64,000 nucleotides of DNA from Methanohalophilus profundi. Its GTDB lineage: Archaea; Halobacteriota; Methanosarcinia; Methanosarcinales; Methanosarcinaceae. Below the pieces are notes generated by a model, which saw only the letters and a list, made by a program, of their open reading frames with translations, was not told where the DNA came from and searched no databases. A program made the position numbers and the translations under genes. The DNA is taken from the NCBI RefSeq assembly GCF_004137855.1, contig NZ_QBKB01000002.1, positions 879,518 to 943,517 on the forward strand, read 5' to 3'. Positions within the stretch are counted from its first letter, which is position 1, and each line of letters starts with the position of its first letter. Below, piece after piece: positions 17,963-26,762 of this stretch.

Positions 17963-18731
17963 TATTCAAATTCCAGAAGCCAAGCAACAATACAAAAACC
18001 AACATAAGGGCCATCCAGTCATATTTTACCATTTTTAACTCAAAAAGGGATGTCCTGTAGTTGCCCTGATAACATCTGCTTTCCATTCCCATAGCTATAT
18101 CATCCATCATCCTGAAGGCCCCCCTGAGCAAAGGTATCGCCAGTGAGACCAATCCTGAAATCCTTTTTTGCCTTCCCAGACCCCTGCACAGCTGTGCCTG
18201 ATACACTTCTCTCAGAAACCTGTTCAAAACAGGAACCAAATGGATGGATAGGGACATCATGGTGGCAATTTCAAACGAAGTCACTCCTAAGATCTTACCC
18301 GGCAGAGGACGAAGTAGCCTTTCAATTCCCGCCGTCATGTGAGCAGGAGAAGTCGTAGCTGTCAACAGGGAGGCAAATTGTATTAAAAGAACAAAACGCC
18401 CTACAATCCTCAGGCCCTCAAAAAGGCCTGCTGATGTAGCAGAAAAACCATACATATCCATGAAACTATTCCCGGGTATCAGAAATAGCTGGAATATAAA
18501 AATTAATATTAAGAAGGGGGCAATTGGACGAAGGTTTCGCAGCAGTGCAATCCGCACAGACGAAAGATAGTACAAAACCATGAATAATGCAAATAGCAGG
18601 ACCAGACCTGTAAGATGCAACCTGAAGATCAAAATGCTGATCAGCATCGTAGCTATTAGTTTTGTGCGGGGGTCAAGCTTGTGCAAGAAGGAATCTCCGG
18701 GAACAAAACTCAAAAAATAATCAGGCGTCAT
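17934..18731 (-). CDS. ecfT: energy-coupling factor transporter transmembrane protein EcfT (CbiQ/BioN family)
   Basis: The membrane coupling subunit of an ECF vitamin transporter, with five or six helices. LDPRTKLIATMLISILIF near the N-terminus is the classic EcfT start. The C-terminal cytoplasmic part carries the two coupling helices with the Ala-Arg-Gly-type motifs modified to QLCRGLGRQKRI and MESRCYQGNYRTS. It is last in the bioY-ecfA-ecfA-ecfT operon and overlaps the preceding ATPase gene. I chose the ATG at 18731, 6 bases after CGGAG, over the one at 18737. Confidence 0.9.
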   Translation of the reverse strand: MTPDYFLSFVPGDSFLHKLDPRTKLIATMLISILIFRLHLTGLVLLFALFMVLYYLSSVRIALLRNLRPIAPFLILIFIFQLFLIPGNSFMDMYGFSATSAGLFEGLRIVGRFVLLIQFASLLTATTSPAHMTAGIERLLRPLPGKILGVTSFEIATMMSLSIHLVPVLNRFLREVYQAQLCRGLGRQKRISGLVSLAIPLLRGAFRMMDDIAMGMESRCYQGNYRTSLFELKMVKYDWMALMLVFVLLLGFWNLNITLLPSYQI

Positions 18732-19533
18732 CCACATCTCCGATTTCTAATTTTTCCAATTGCTTGATTGCACTTTCCACTGTAAACGTAGCCGGGTTCA
18801 CTGGTAAACCTCTTGCATGCAGCCTCTTCATCAAAGCGGTTATAGGCGGTAGAGGAAGACTATCATCCAAAAGGTACTGCTGTCTTTGGCCATCAAAACA
18901 AATTATTCCATCCCGCAGGTAGATAATTCGCGGAGCTACTTCAAGCAGTTTATCAAGATGATGAGAAATAACGATGATTCCTACTCCCATATTCTGCAAG
19001 GTCTGTATAATATGAGGGAGGCGCGTTTTTCCTTTTGTATCAAGCCCTGCAAGAGGTTCATCGAGCACCATATATCTGGGAGACTGGGCAATTATTCCTG
19101 CCAAAGACACCAGTTTCTGTTCCCCTCCACTAATCCCGAAGGGAGATACTTCAAGGAGGGATTTATCCAAACCCACTATATTTACTGCCTTGTTCACCTG
19201 TCTTTCAATATCCCTTCTATCAAAACCAAAATTTGAAGGACCAAAAGCAATATCATCATAAACCGTTTTTTCAAAGAGTTGCCTGGAAGAATGCTGAAAC
19301 AGGACACCTACCATTTCCTTTACTTTTTTAGCACGAGATGGATAACCATCAATTTGCACAATACCACTGTCCGGTTCTAGCAGACCAACAAGCAGACGCA
19401 ACAAGGTTGATTTACCCGCACCTACAGGCCCCGTCATGCCCACGATTTCACCGGGTTTTATGCACATGGATACATTTTGTAAGACTATATTTTGCCCGTA
19501 TGAAAAATTCAAATTCTTGACTTCAATTGCCAG
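18721..19533 (-). CDS. ecfA2: ECF transporter ATPase EcfA (second), likely CTG start
   Basis: ABC ATPase that powers the biotin ECF transporter with its partner at 19509. Walker A GPVGAGKSTLLR, Q-loop LFQHSSRQLF, signature FGISGGEQKLVSLA, Walker B YMVLDEPLAGLD and H-loop IVISHHLD. From the first standard start (TTG at 19512) the protein would begin inside the first beta-strand. The same frame extends to a CTG at 19531-19533, giving AIEVKNLNFSYG, the complete N-terminal strand, with GGAGG 7 bases upstream of that CTG. I therefore propose a CTG start overlapping the previous gene. Otherwise normal in length. Confidence 0.88.
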   Translation of the reverse strand: MAIEVKNLNFSYGQNIVLQNVSMCIKPGEIVGMTGPVGAGKSTLLRLLVGLLEPDSGIVQIDGYPSRAKKVKEMVGVLFQHSSRQLFEKTVYDDIAFGPSNFGFDRRDIERQVNKAVNIVGLDKSLLEVSPFGISGGEQKLVSLAGIIAQSPRYMVLDEPLAGLDTKGKTRLPHIIQTLQNMGVGIIVISHHLDKLLEVAPRIIYLRDGIICFDGQRQQYLLDDSLPLPPITALMKRLHARGLPVNPATFTVESAIKQLEKLEIGDVDDA

Positions 19534-20333
19534 ATAGATTCCTCCAGTGTATTAACATCAGGGTTTGAAACATCGATCTCCTTCAGACCATTCTCCCGCA
19601 GCCACAGGGCAAGTTCAGTAAGAGGAGGAATTGAAATACCGGGGTTTGACACAGCAGGGGAATCAAAAAACAAAGAGGATTTGCCATCATAAACAATTCT
19701 CCCCTTTTCAAAAGCTATAACCCTTCCTGCCAGATGCACTTCCTCCAGGTTGTGGGTGACCATTATTATCGTCTTGCCCTTTTCATGAAGTCTTGCAATT
19801 GTTGCAAGCACCTGTTGTTTTGAGAAAGGATCCAGCATGGATGTTACTTCGTCAAATATCACACATTCAGGCTCCATGACAAGGACACCTGCAAGGGCTG
19901 CAAGTTGCATCTGTCCTCCACTTAGTTGCAAAGGAGATTTGCCGGCCAGATGGGATATCCCCAGCTCTGCAAGTGAATAATCCGTTTTGTTGCGGATTAA
20001 TGACGAAGGGCAGGCCAGGTTTTCAAGACCAAACGCCACATCTTCCTCTACAGTGGCACCTACGAACTGGGTGAGAGGGTTCTGGAAAACCATACCAATT
20101 TTCCTGCGTATAGCAGTTAGATTGGAGATCGTGCGTGTGTCCATATTCCACACTTTCACCATACCTTCATCCGGCAGCAGTAAACCATTCATATGCCTGA
20201 CAAAGGTAGACTTACCACTACCATTACCACCCACTATAGCAACGAACTCACCGCTGTCAATCGACACACTAATGCTGTCAAGAGCACGTTGATTTTCCTT
20301 GAAACCAAAACTTAAATCCTTAATCTCTATCAT
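19509..20333 (-). CDS. ecfA1: ECF transporter ATPase EcfA (first)
   Basis: 274 residues: N-terminal IEIKDLSFGFKENQRALDSI, Walker A GGNGSGKSTFVRHMNG, Q-loop MVFQNPLTQF, signature LQLSGGQMQLAALAGVL, Walker B CVIFDEVTSMLD, H-loop IMVTHNLEEV. The paired but non-identical EcfA subunits form the ATPase dimer on EcfT. Its start overlaps the bioY stop by four bases. The C-terminal extension after about residue 220 is the usual EcfA dimerisation segment. Confidence 0.92.
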   Translation of the reverse strand: MIEIKDLSFGFKENQRALDSISVSIDSGEFVAIVGGNGSGKSTFVRHMNGLLLPDEGMVKVWNMDTRTISNLTAIRRKIGMVFQNPLTQFVGATVEEDVAFGLENLACPSSLIRNKTDYSLAELGISHLAGKSPLQLSGGQMQLAALAGVLVMEPECVIFDEVTSMLDPFSKQQVLATIARLHEKGKTIIMVTHNLEEVHLAGRVIAFEKGRIVYDGKSSLFFDSPAVSNPGISIPPLTELALWLRENGLKEIDVSNPDVNTLEESIWQLKSRI

Positions 20334-20878
20334 ACCAAAGATTCCGTCTTAAGATAGCGATAAATAATGGTCGCCGCTGCAATCTTGATGGCAACTCCCG
20401 GAATAAAGGGAGCAACACCTAATGCAAATGTTTCCTGCACCCCCAGGGATGCCACATACATCAGCTGGAAGTAGCCGGGAACGTAGATAGCAATCATACC
20501 GACAAGGAATATGGCAACCATACCGGCAATGGACCTGTTCTGGAAATTCTCAAAGAGGTAACCAATTACAAGAGCCGCCAGAATAAACCCTATGATATAG
20601 CCCCCTGTGGGACCAGCCAGCACACCAAGTCCGGAGCTGCCCCCTGAAAATACAGGCAAACCGACAATCCCGAGCAAAACATAGATGAACATACTCAGCA
20701 TGCCCCACCGAGCACCCAACACCGCCCCTGCAAGAATTACAAATAATGTCTGCAGGGTAACAGGCACCATCCCCACCGGGATACTGATGTAAGCACCTAC
20801 CGCAGTCATGGAAGCAAAAAGGGCAGCATAGACCATTTTCCTGACAGGAGAATCTGATAAATGATTGTTGTTAACCAT
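20330..20878 (-). CDS. bioY: biotin transporter S component BioY
   Basis: Integral membrane biotin-binding subunit, 182 residues, six helices. BioY signatures are clear: MVYAALFASMTAVGAYISIPVG near the start (ATAVGA type), MVPVTLQTLFVILAGAVLGARWG with the VPxTLQT biotin motif (about 37-59), LPVFSGGSSGLGVLAGPTGGY (about 73-93) and a C-terminal FIPGVAIKIAAATIIYR. It leads the complete BioY-EcfA-EcfA-EcfT operon, so the transporter is dedicated rather than shared. A perfect inverted repeat overlaps its start codon and should confer biotin repression by BirA. No BirA or biotin synthesis gene is in the window, suggesting reliance on scavenged biotin. Confidence 0.95.
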   Translation of the reverse strand: MVNNNHLSDSPVRKMVYAALFASMTAVGAYISIPVGMVPVTLQTLFVILAGAVLGARWGMLSMFIYVLLGIVGLPVFSGGSSGLGVLAGPTGGYIIGFILAALVIGYLFENFQNRSIAGMVAIFLVGMIAIYVPGYFQLMYVASLGVQETFALGVAPFIPGVAIKIAAATIIYRYLKTESLV

Positions 20879-20898
20879 ATCCCATAAGTGGTTAACAA
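20868..20898. promoter_or_regulatory. BirA-type biotin operator over the bioY start
   Basis: TTGTTAACCA (20868-20877) and TGGTTAACAA (20889-20898) are perfect inverted arms with an 11-base spacer, matching the GTTAACC/GGTTAAC half-sites known for biotin repressor operators. The left arm covers the ATG of bioY. A TTTAAAAA TATA-like box lies at about 20900-20907, so the transcript should start inside the operator and be nearly leaderless. Confidence 0.85.
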
Positions 20899-20932
20899 TG
20901 TTTTTAAATTTTACCCTGAAAATAAATCACAT

Positions 20933-20964
20933 TAAAAAAAATAGAAGGTGGTATAATCCACCTT
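20933..20964 (-). terminator. thermosome gene terminator
   Basis: Minus-strand AAGGTGG (20964-20958) and CCACCTT (20951-20945) form a perfect 7-bp stem with a 6-base loop, followed by CTATTTTTTTT. It lies 4 bases after the thermosome stop. Confidence 0.8.
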
Positions 20965-20967
20965 ATC

Positions 20968-22587
20968 TTACATATCCATGTCCATATCAGGCATTTCAGG
21001 TGCTGCCTGATTGGAGTGAGGGGATGCTGCAACAACGTCATCAATTCTAAGAACCATGACAGCTGCTTCTGTTCCGGCGTTAATTGCCTGTGTCTTGGCA
21101 CGGAGTGGTTCGATTACATCGTTTTCCCACATGTCAACAATTTCACCGGTATATACATTAAGCCCCATTCTCTTGTTGCCTTCTTCGTGCTTGGAACGCA
21201 GTTCAACAAGTTTGTTTATTGGGTCATAGCCAGAGTTTTCAGCAAGGGTCTCAGGAATTACTTCAAATGCTTCTGCGAATTTGGCAACTGCAAGCTGTTC
21301 CCTGCCACTGAGGGAAGATGCATATTCACCAAGACGCATGGAAAGTTCTACTTCACAAGCTCCGCCACCTACGACGACCTTGCCGTCTTCCAGAGCCACA
21401 GCGACTACGTGAAGAGCATCGTCAACTGCATGCTGGAGAGAATCTACAACGTGCTGGGTACCACCATGAAGGATTATTGAAACAGCTTTCTTTTCCCTGC
21501 ATCCTGTGACATAGGTCATCTTGTTGCCTTTTATATCACGTTCATCTACAAGTTCTGCAGAACCCAGGTCATCGGCAGCAATTTCATCGATATCCTGAAT
21601 ATTGGTTGCACCGGTAGCTTCACAGATACGATCCAGATCGCTCTTTTTGAGCCTCTTGGCGGCATAGACGCCAGCCTTTTCAAGGTAGTATTGTGCAAGA
21701 TCATCGATTCCCTTCTGGCAGAATACAACATTTGCACCGGAATTCAGAATCTTGTCGGTCATCTGCTTGACCATCTTTTCTTCCTGGTCCAAAAACATCT
21801 GCATCTGGTCCGGGGAAGATATCTTGATCTCGGCATCCATTTCGGTCTTTTTGAATTCAATCGGGATACTGAGGACAAGGATCTTTGCATCCTCGATCTT
21901 TTCGGGCATGTTGGGATGTGTGCGGGATTTATCAAGGACGAGACCTTTTACCAACTTGGATTCACCGACACTTTCGCCAGCCTGTTTTTCTATCTTAATG
22001 TCACTTACATCTGCAACATAGCCATCATCCGTTTCTTCTCCTATGAGAGATACGGCTTCAACGGTAAGCTCTGAAAGCATTTCCTTGTGAGATTCGGCAC
22101 CTTTGCCGGTTATTGCGGTATTTGCCACTTTTTTGAGAGATTCAGTATCATCACGGGAAATATCTATACTTGAATCTTTTACGATTTCAATCGCCTTTTT
22201 GGATGCCTGCCTGTAACCTGATGCAATAATAGTGGGGTGTACACCTTTTTTGAGAAGTTCCTCTGCCTTGGAAAGGAACTCACCGGCCAGTACGGCTGCT
22301 GTGGTCGTACCGTCTCCGACTTCATCATCCTGGGTCTTGGCCACCTCAACGATCATTTTGGCTGTGGGGTGTTCAATGTCCATTTCCTTGAGAATGGTTG
22401 CGCCATCATTGGTGATTACCACATCACCCATTGAATCCACAAGCATCTTGTCCATGCCCTTGGGACCAAGGGTAGTACGGACTGCGTTAGCAACTGCCTT
22501 GCCTGCCATAATGTTATTGCTCTGGGCATCTCTGCCCCTTGTTACCTGACTTCCATCTGCTAAAATGTATATCGGCTGTCCTGCCAA
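20968..22587 (-). CDS. ths: thermosome subunit (group II chaperonin)
   Basis: ATP-driven protein-folding ring subunit, 539 residues. N-terminal [14 protein letters not shown], nucleotide loop [16 protein letters not shown], catalytic-region [13 protein letters not shown] (about 92-104), equatorial [16 protein letters not shown] and the typical Met-Asp-rich tail MPDMDMDM. The start is TTG at 22585-22587 with GGAGGT 7 bases upstream; the second residue Ala matches other thermosomes. The promoter TTTATATAG is about 100 bases upstream, giving a long leader. Nothing indicates which of the usual 1-3 paralogs this is. Confidence 0.96.
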   Translation of the reverse strand: MAGQPIYILADGSQVTRGRDAQSNNIMAGKAVANAVRTTLGPKGMDKMLVDSMGDVVITNDGATILKEMDIEHPTAKMIVEVAKTQDDEVGDGTTTAAVLAGEFLSKAEELLKKGVHPTIIASGYRQASKKAIEIVKDSSIDISRDDTESLKKVANTAITGKGAESHKEMLSELTVEAVSLIGEETDDGYVADVSDIKIEKQAGESVGESKLVKGLVLDKSRTHPNMPEKIEDAKILVLSIPIEFKKTEMDAEIKISSPDQMQMFLDQEEKMVKQMTDKILNSGANVVFCQKGIDDLAQYYLEKAGVYAAKRLKKSDLDRICEATGATNIQDIDEIAADDLGSAELVDERDIKGNKMTYVTGCREKKAVSIILHGGTQHVVDSLQHAVDDALHVVAVALEDGKVVVGGGACEVELSMRLGEYASSLSGREQLAVAKFAEAFEVIPETLAENSGYDPINKLVELRSKHEEGNKRMGLNVYTGEIVDMWENDVIEPLRAKTQAINAGTEAAVMVLRIDDVVAASPHSNQAAPEMPDMDMDM

Positions 22588-22681
22588 AATTTGACCTCCT
22601 TATATAATTATGATCCAGTAAATTGCATCAAGAAAAGAGCACTATGTACTCTCAACCTGTTCATTCTAGATGATTGAACTT

Positions 22682-22690
22682 CTATATAAA
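22682..22690 (-). promoter_or_regulatory. thermosome TATA box
   Basis: Minus-strand AACGTTTATATAGAAG is a strong archaeal TATA element, about 100 bases upstream of the TTG start, with no other gene on that strand between it and the cytochrome gene end. Confidence 0.6.
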
Positions 22691-22779
22691 CGTTGCTTGA
22701 ACGAAGGAGAAAAAGAGCAGGATATTTACAGTGAACAGGCACAGATAAAGTAGTATCCTATAAAAAGGGAGGGGTCAAA

Positions 22780-24318
22780 TCAGCGGCGACCCCAGAGAAT
22801 GCTTACAACAAGAAGCATGCCTATCCCCAGGAAAATGCCAAACCCTGGCACACCTTCGGATGATTCTTCTCCAGCTTCGGGTGCTTCCTGCTCCACAGAT
22901 TGCCTTACATCTTCAACCTCTTCAGAAAAACGCTCTCCTACAAGCATTGGATCTCCTTCATAACCAAGAGTTTCGAAATCCATCATACTTGTCTCGAGGT
23001 GACAATCACTACAATCAAGAGAGTGCTCAGCTGGTGGAACCTCATGGTTAATGCTCTCATAAAGGGATGTTTCCACGAATTCATATTCACCACTATAAGG
23101 CATATCTACATACTCCATTCCAGAAGCTGCGGCCTTATCCCAATCATATGTGGCCCAATAGGAATTTTCGCCACCAAACAAATCAGGTACTATCAGGTAG
23201 TTATACTCGGCGTCACTGATTTGTTTTGCCCTGTGAATCTTGAAGGGATAAATCTGTGAATCTGCATCATCCCTTGAACCCAGAGGCGCATTCATGACAG
23301 TCACTCCATCAGTGTTGATTGTATCTCCCAACTTATAGAGAGTTGAAGACCCATTGTACCAGGCATAACTTGGTGTCACATTCTTTTCCCAAACAAAGGA
23401 ACCCTTTTTCTTGTGATAGGTAGCTTTACCATATTCATCCGTTGGTACAGGATCAATATCCTGTCCTGCCTGAGACCAATCCCAGTACATCTTGGTAGGT
23501 ACTTCACGTGCATATTGAGGAATATGGCATGTCTGGCAGGCGATTGCATCAACGTGGCCGTCCAGACGTTCCTTATATTCACCAGCATGAGGAGTCTGGC
23601 CGTGACAGTCGGAACATTGCACGCGACATTCACTATCTGGCAGTCCGGCAAATCGTCCGGCTACATTATGGTCGCTTGTTTCATGGCAATTCTGGCATTT
23701 GAAATCCAGAAGGCCCATGTGCACATCTAATTCTGGAGATGGCTCACTGAGTGCAGAAGACATGTCACCATGTTTCACATTATCTCCGCCCCCACCATAG
23801 AAATGGCAGTTACCTCCACATGTATCCCTGGTGGGAGAACCTACACTTTGAGCGACCTCTGCAAGATCAACGGAAGTGTCCACGGCACCTGCGCCTGTTG
23901 GAATCTTCTTATATGTGCCTGTATTATCATGGCACACCAGACAATCGATGTTTGATGCATTGTTAAAATCAAAAGTGTCGTCTTCCCAGCCATAACCGGC
24001 ATGACACGAAGTACATCGTGGTTCATTGGACGCAATGGCCACACAGAAATTATTTATAACCGTTCTTTTACCCATATCTTTATAAGCTTCTATCTCCCCA
24101 CATTCACAATCACCGCAACTGGTCCATAACCAATGGGTTGAATTGAGCATGTCCTTTGCCTGTGGTTCATGGCAACCGATACATTCCTCCGTCACCTCAG
24201 GCCCACTATCGTAGGGTCCTTCAAGAAAACTATGGTTCATTTCAGTTGCACAGGCAATACCAGAGAGACAAAAAAGTGATATAAATAGAATTAAAATTAC
24301 CTTCCCTCTCATATACAT
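22780..24318 (-). CDS. secreted octaheme cytochrome c, tetrathionate-reductase (OTR) family-like, membrane-anchored
   Basis: About 512 residues: an N-terminal signal segment, seven CxxCH sites (CIGCH, CTSCH, CLVCH, CQNCH, CSDCH, CQTCH, CSDCH) and one CxxxCH (CGGNCH), eight hemes in all. Conserved context such as NNFCVAIASNEPRCTSCHAGYGW resembles octaheme tetrathionate-reductase-type cytochromes. A Glu-rich linker and C-terminal helix (GFGIFLGIGMLLVVSILW) anchor it outside the membrane. It could pass electrons outside the cell or reduce S/N oxyanions; the methanogen substrate is unknown. An extra cysteine cluster, SCGDCECG, might hold a further metal. It is a single gene with no maturation genes nearby. 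The ATG at 24318 is 4 bases after GGAGGT; ATGs upstream overlap the ribosome site. Confidence 0.85.
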   Translation of the reverse strand: MYMRGKVILILFISLFCLSGIACATEMNHSFLEGPYDSGPEVTEECIGCHEPQAKDMLNSTHWLWTSCGDCECGEIEAYKDMGKRTVINNFCVAIASNEPRCTSCHAGYGWEDDTFDFNNASNIDCLVCHDNTGTYKKIPTGAGAVDTSVDLAEVAQSVGSPTRDTCGGNCHFYGGGGDNVKHGDMSSALSEPSPELDVHMGLLDFKCQNCHETSDHNVAGRFAGLPDSECRVQCSDCHGQTPHAGEYKERLDGHVDAIACQTCHIPQYAREVPTKMYWDWSQAGQDIDPVPTDEYGKATYHKKKGSFVWEKNVTPSYAWYNGSSTLYKLGDTINTDGVTVMNAPLGSRDDADSQIYPFKIHRAKQISDAEYNYLIVPDLFGGENSYWATYDWDKAAASGMEYVDMPYSGEYEFVETSLYESINHEVPPAEHSLDCSDCHLETSMMDFETLGYEGDPMLVGERFSEEVEDVRQSVEQEAPEAGEESSEGVPGFGIFLGIGMLLVVSILWGRR

Positions 24319-24342
24319 ACAAACCTCCTTCATATATAGCAA

Positions 24343-24703
24343 TATAGATATACTATATAATAAATTCAGACTGCTCCTATATAAAGACTAAGAACTGCGG
24401 ATGAAAAACTGCTATTTAAAAATAAATAAAAATAGTTAAAGGACAACTGCATGGATATCAGACCTTAGTCCTACATTCCCTGCAAGTAAGATGTTTCCAC
24501 AACCTTCAAACGATAAAGTGAGAACTAATAATAAAACCAACGTCAATTTTTGGTTATAAGGACAAGCAAGAAATATAGAATTATAAAATTATTAATTAGA
24601 ATATTAGTAGAAATGACAACAAAAAAAGATACTCATAAGAGGCACCACCGCGGGGTTTTAATTAACTCCACACGGAAAAAGTGCCTCCGAAAAGTACAAT
24701 GTA
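24343..24703. other. intergenic region without identifiable gene
   Basis: A/T-rich. Contains the upstream region of the cytochrome gene (TATA-like stretches at about 24340-24380) and flanks the tRNA. I see no open frame with a ribosome site and no clear RNA fold. Confidence 0.4.
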
Positions 24704-24775
24704 CGTCCCGACTGAGACTTGAACTCAGGTCTAAGGCTCCGCAGGCCCCAAGGATATCCGCTACCCTACCGGGAC
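24704..24775 (-). tRNA. tRNA-Arg, anticodon GCG
   Basis: 72 nt cloverleaf without intron. The acceptor GTCCCGG pairs with TCGGGAC (one G-U), discriminator G, no encoded CCA. D-arm GGGT/ATCC with GG in the loop; anticodon stem GGGGC/GCCTT with loop CTGCGGA (U33, anticodon GCG); 4-base variable region; T-arm CTGAG/CTCAG with loop TTCAAGT. A TATA-like TTTATATT lies about 35 bases upstream. Confidence 0.92.
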
Positions 24776-24882
24776 ACTCATTGACTTGGCTTCCTAATTA
24801 TCTTCTCGAATATAAATGTTTGGTGGTAAAGCGTTAAACCACCAACAAAAGTTAAATCCATCAAGCATGTGATTGATAGAGC

Positions 24883-26067
24883 ATGACAATGACTATAGGC
24901 CTTGCAGGAAAGCCAAATGCAGGCAAATCAACATTCTTCAAAGCCGCAACCATGGCAGAGGTGGATATAGCCAATTACCCCTTCACCACCATTGATGCCA
25001 ATCGCGGGATTACCTACGTTCGCACAACCTGCCCGTGCATCGAGCGGGACAAGAGATGTGGTAACTGTGAAGACGGGATACGCTTTGTACCAATCGAGAT
25101 CATCGATGTGGCCGGTCTTGTGCCAGATGCCCATCAGGGCCGCGGGCTGGGAAATGCCTTTCTGGACGAACTGAGCCAAGCCCAGGCAATAATTCACGTA
25201 ATTGACGCCTCCGGAGCCACAGATATAGAAGGAAATCCGGGCGACATCGCCAGCCATGATCCCCTGGAAGACATCGATTTCCTCAACCGGGAAATAACCA
25301 TGTGGATGAAAGGTATCCTGTGTCGCAACTGGGAACGCCTGGCACGCAAAATAAAAGCAGAGAATCTAAAGGTAGAGGAAGCAATCGCAAACCAGCTCAT
25401 GGGAGCTGGGGTCTGTGAAGCACATGTGAACATAGCAATAGGCCAGCTCGACAAACGTGAATATATCAAATGGGAAGATGAAGATATGTGCCAGCTCTGC
25501 GAGTACATCCGACTGCTCAGCAAACCTGTCATCATCGCCGCGAACAAACTGGATGTAGCCCCACCGGAAAATGTAGACAACCTTGAAAAACTTGAGATGA
25601 TAGTCGTACCCACAAGTGCTGCCGCAGAATTGGCCATCCGAAATGCGGCCAGTACCGGAGCAATTGATTACAAACCAGGTGATGAGGACTTTGCCATAGA
25701 GGAAAGCGACCTGAGTGAAAAACAGATAAAGGGACTGGAAAAGCTTAAAAATTTCGTGGTATCCCGCAAACCCCATGGATGTGGAGTACAGGAATGCATC
25801 AACAGGGCAGTCTTTGACCAGCTCGACCTAATTGTAGTCTACCCTGTAGAAGATGAAGGGCACTGGACCGACAAAAAAGGTCGCATGCTTCCTGATGCCT
25901 ACCTGGTCAAAAAAGGATCCACTGCGCATGAACTTGCATACAAGGTGCATACCGACATTGGGGACCGTTTCCTATATGCTGTAGACGGGCGTAGCCGAAT
26001 GAGACTCGGAGACAAATACGAACTCAAGGACGGAGATGTTATAAAGATAGTCTCAACCGCCAAATGA
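24883..26067 (+). CDS. Obg/YchF-related GTP-binding protein with TGS domain
   Basis: 394 residues of the archaeal YchF-like branch. G1 GLAGKPNAGKSTFF (about 6-19), switch I NYPFTTIDANRG, G3 VDVAGLVP-type motif IDVAGLVPDAHQGRG, G4 AANKLD and G5 TSAAAEL. The C-terminus has a TGS domain (about 320-394) used in RNA/ribosome contact. A cysteine-bearing insertion CPCIERDKRCGNCEDG between switch I and G3 is a likely metal-binding element characteristic of this archaeal subgroup. It is thought to act in ribosome function or stress. It overlaps the next gene by four bases. Confidence 0.9.
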   Translation: MTMTIGLAGKPNAGKSTFFKAATMAEVDIANYPFTTIDANRGITYVRTTCPCIERDKRCGNCEDGIRFVPIEIIDVAGLVPDAHQGRGLGNAFLDELSQAQAIIHVIDASGATDIEGNPGDIASHDPLEDIDFLNREITMWMKGILCRNWERLARKIKAENLKVEEAIANQLMGAGVCEAHVNIAIGQLDKREYIKWEDEDMCQLCEYIRLLSKPVIIAANKLDVAPPENVDNLEKLEMIVVPTSAAAELAIRNAASTGAIDYKPGDEDFAIEESDLSEKQIKGLEKLKNFVVSRKPHGCGVQECINRAVFDQLDLIVVYPVEDEGHWTDKKGRMLPDAYLVKKGSTAHELAYKVHTDIGDRFLYAVDGRSRMRLGDKYELKDGDVIKIVSTAK

Positions 26068-26750
26068 GATCTCAGAAGGAGGGCTTTGGATTGCTACATA
26101 AATTGTACGAAAAACATCTCCTGAAAAAAATACAACAGGAACATCAAAATCCACCTTCCTCCCTTGCAATAGTCCTGCCTGAAACAGATCTACTCCAAAA
26201 GAATAGTAGCCAAAAAACACTCCAATTCATAAACTGGTGCCAGGAGTTTGGCATCAAGAAAATCTATTTTAATGTGGATATTCTGGATGAAAAAGCCGAT
26301 CTCAAAAGCAAGATGATTTACAGATTGGTACAGGTTATTGAAAGAATATGCGCCAAACTACCCCCTGAAACAGGCTATGACGTATATGGAGAAGACGGCA
26401 GTACATTACTCACAAAACCCGGAAAAGACCCCAGCATCATTTTTGTACTGGGATATGGAGGAAAAAAAGAGATTACCTCTTCTGTCAGGACAATTCTCTG
26501 TGATGTAGAAAAAGGAAACATAGAACCGGAAGATATTGATGAAAATATCCTGGAATCCCATCTGACAATAGAAGGAGAACCGGATTTGATAATACGCTCG
26601 GGGGGGAGACATCTTTCAGATTTCCTTATATGGCAATCCGTCTATTCAGAACTGTATTTCACCGATATTAACTGGAACCATTTCAGAAGGATTGATTTTT
26701 TGCGTATCATCAGGGATTTCCAGAAAAGGAAACGCCGCTATGGTAAATGA
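26064..26750 (+). CDS. divergent cis-prenyltransferase (undecaprenyl diphosphate synthase family)
   Basis: 228 residues. The C-terminal half has the signature PDLIIRSGGRHLSDFLIWQ, SELYFTDINWNHFRRIDFL and QKRKRRYG, which binds the isopentenyl diphosphate. The N-terminal half lacks the catalytic DGNRRWA motif: the corresponding strand is SLAIVLPETDL with no Asp-Gly-Asn, and the protein is a little short. It could therefore be inactive on its own, a regulatory subunit such as NgBR/Nus1 in eukaryotes, or an atypical synthase. Its neighbours (GTPase, Zn-ribbon protein) share the transcript. Confidence 0.75.
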   Translation: MRSQKEGFGLLHKLYEKHLLKKIQQEHQNPPSSLAIVLPETDLLQKNSSQKTLQFINWCQEFGIKKIYFNVDILDEKADLKSKMIYRLVQVIERICAKLPPETGYDVYGEDGSTLLTKPGKDPSIIFVLGYGGKKEITSSVRTILCDVEKGNIEPEDIDENILESHLTIEGEPDLIIRSGGRHLSDFLIWQSVYSELYFTDINWNHFRRIDFLRIIRDFQKRKRRYGK

Positions 26751-26762
26751 GGGAGTGTTTAC

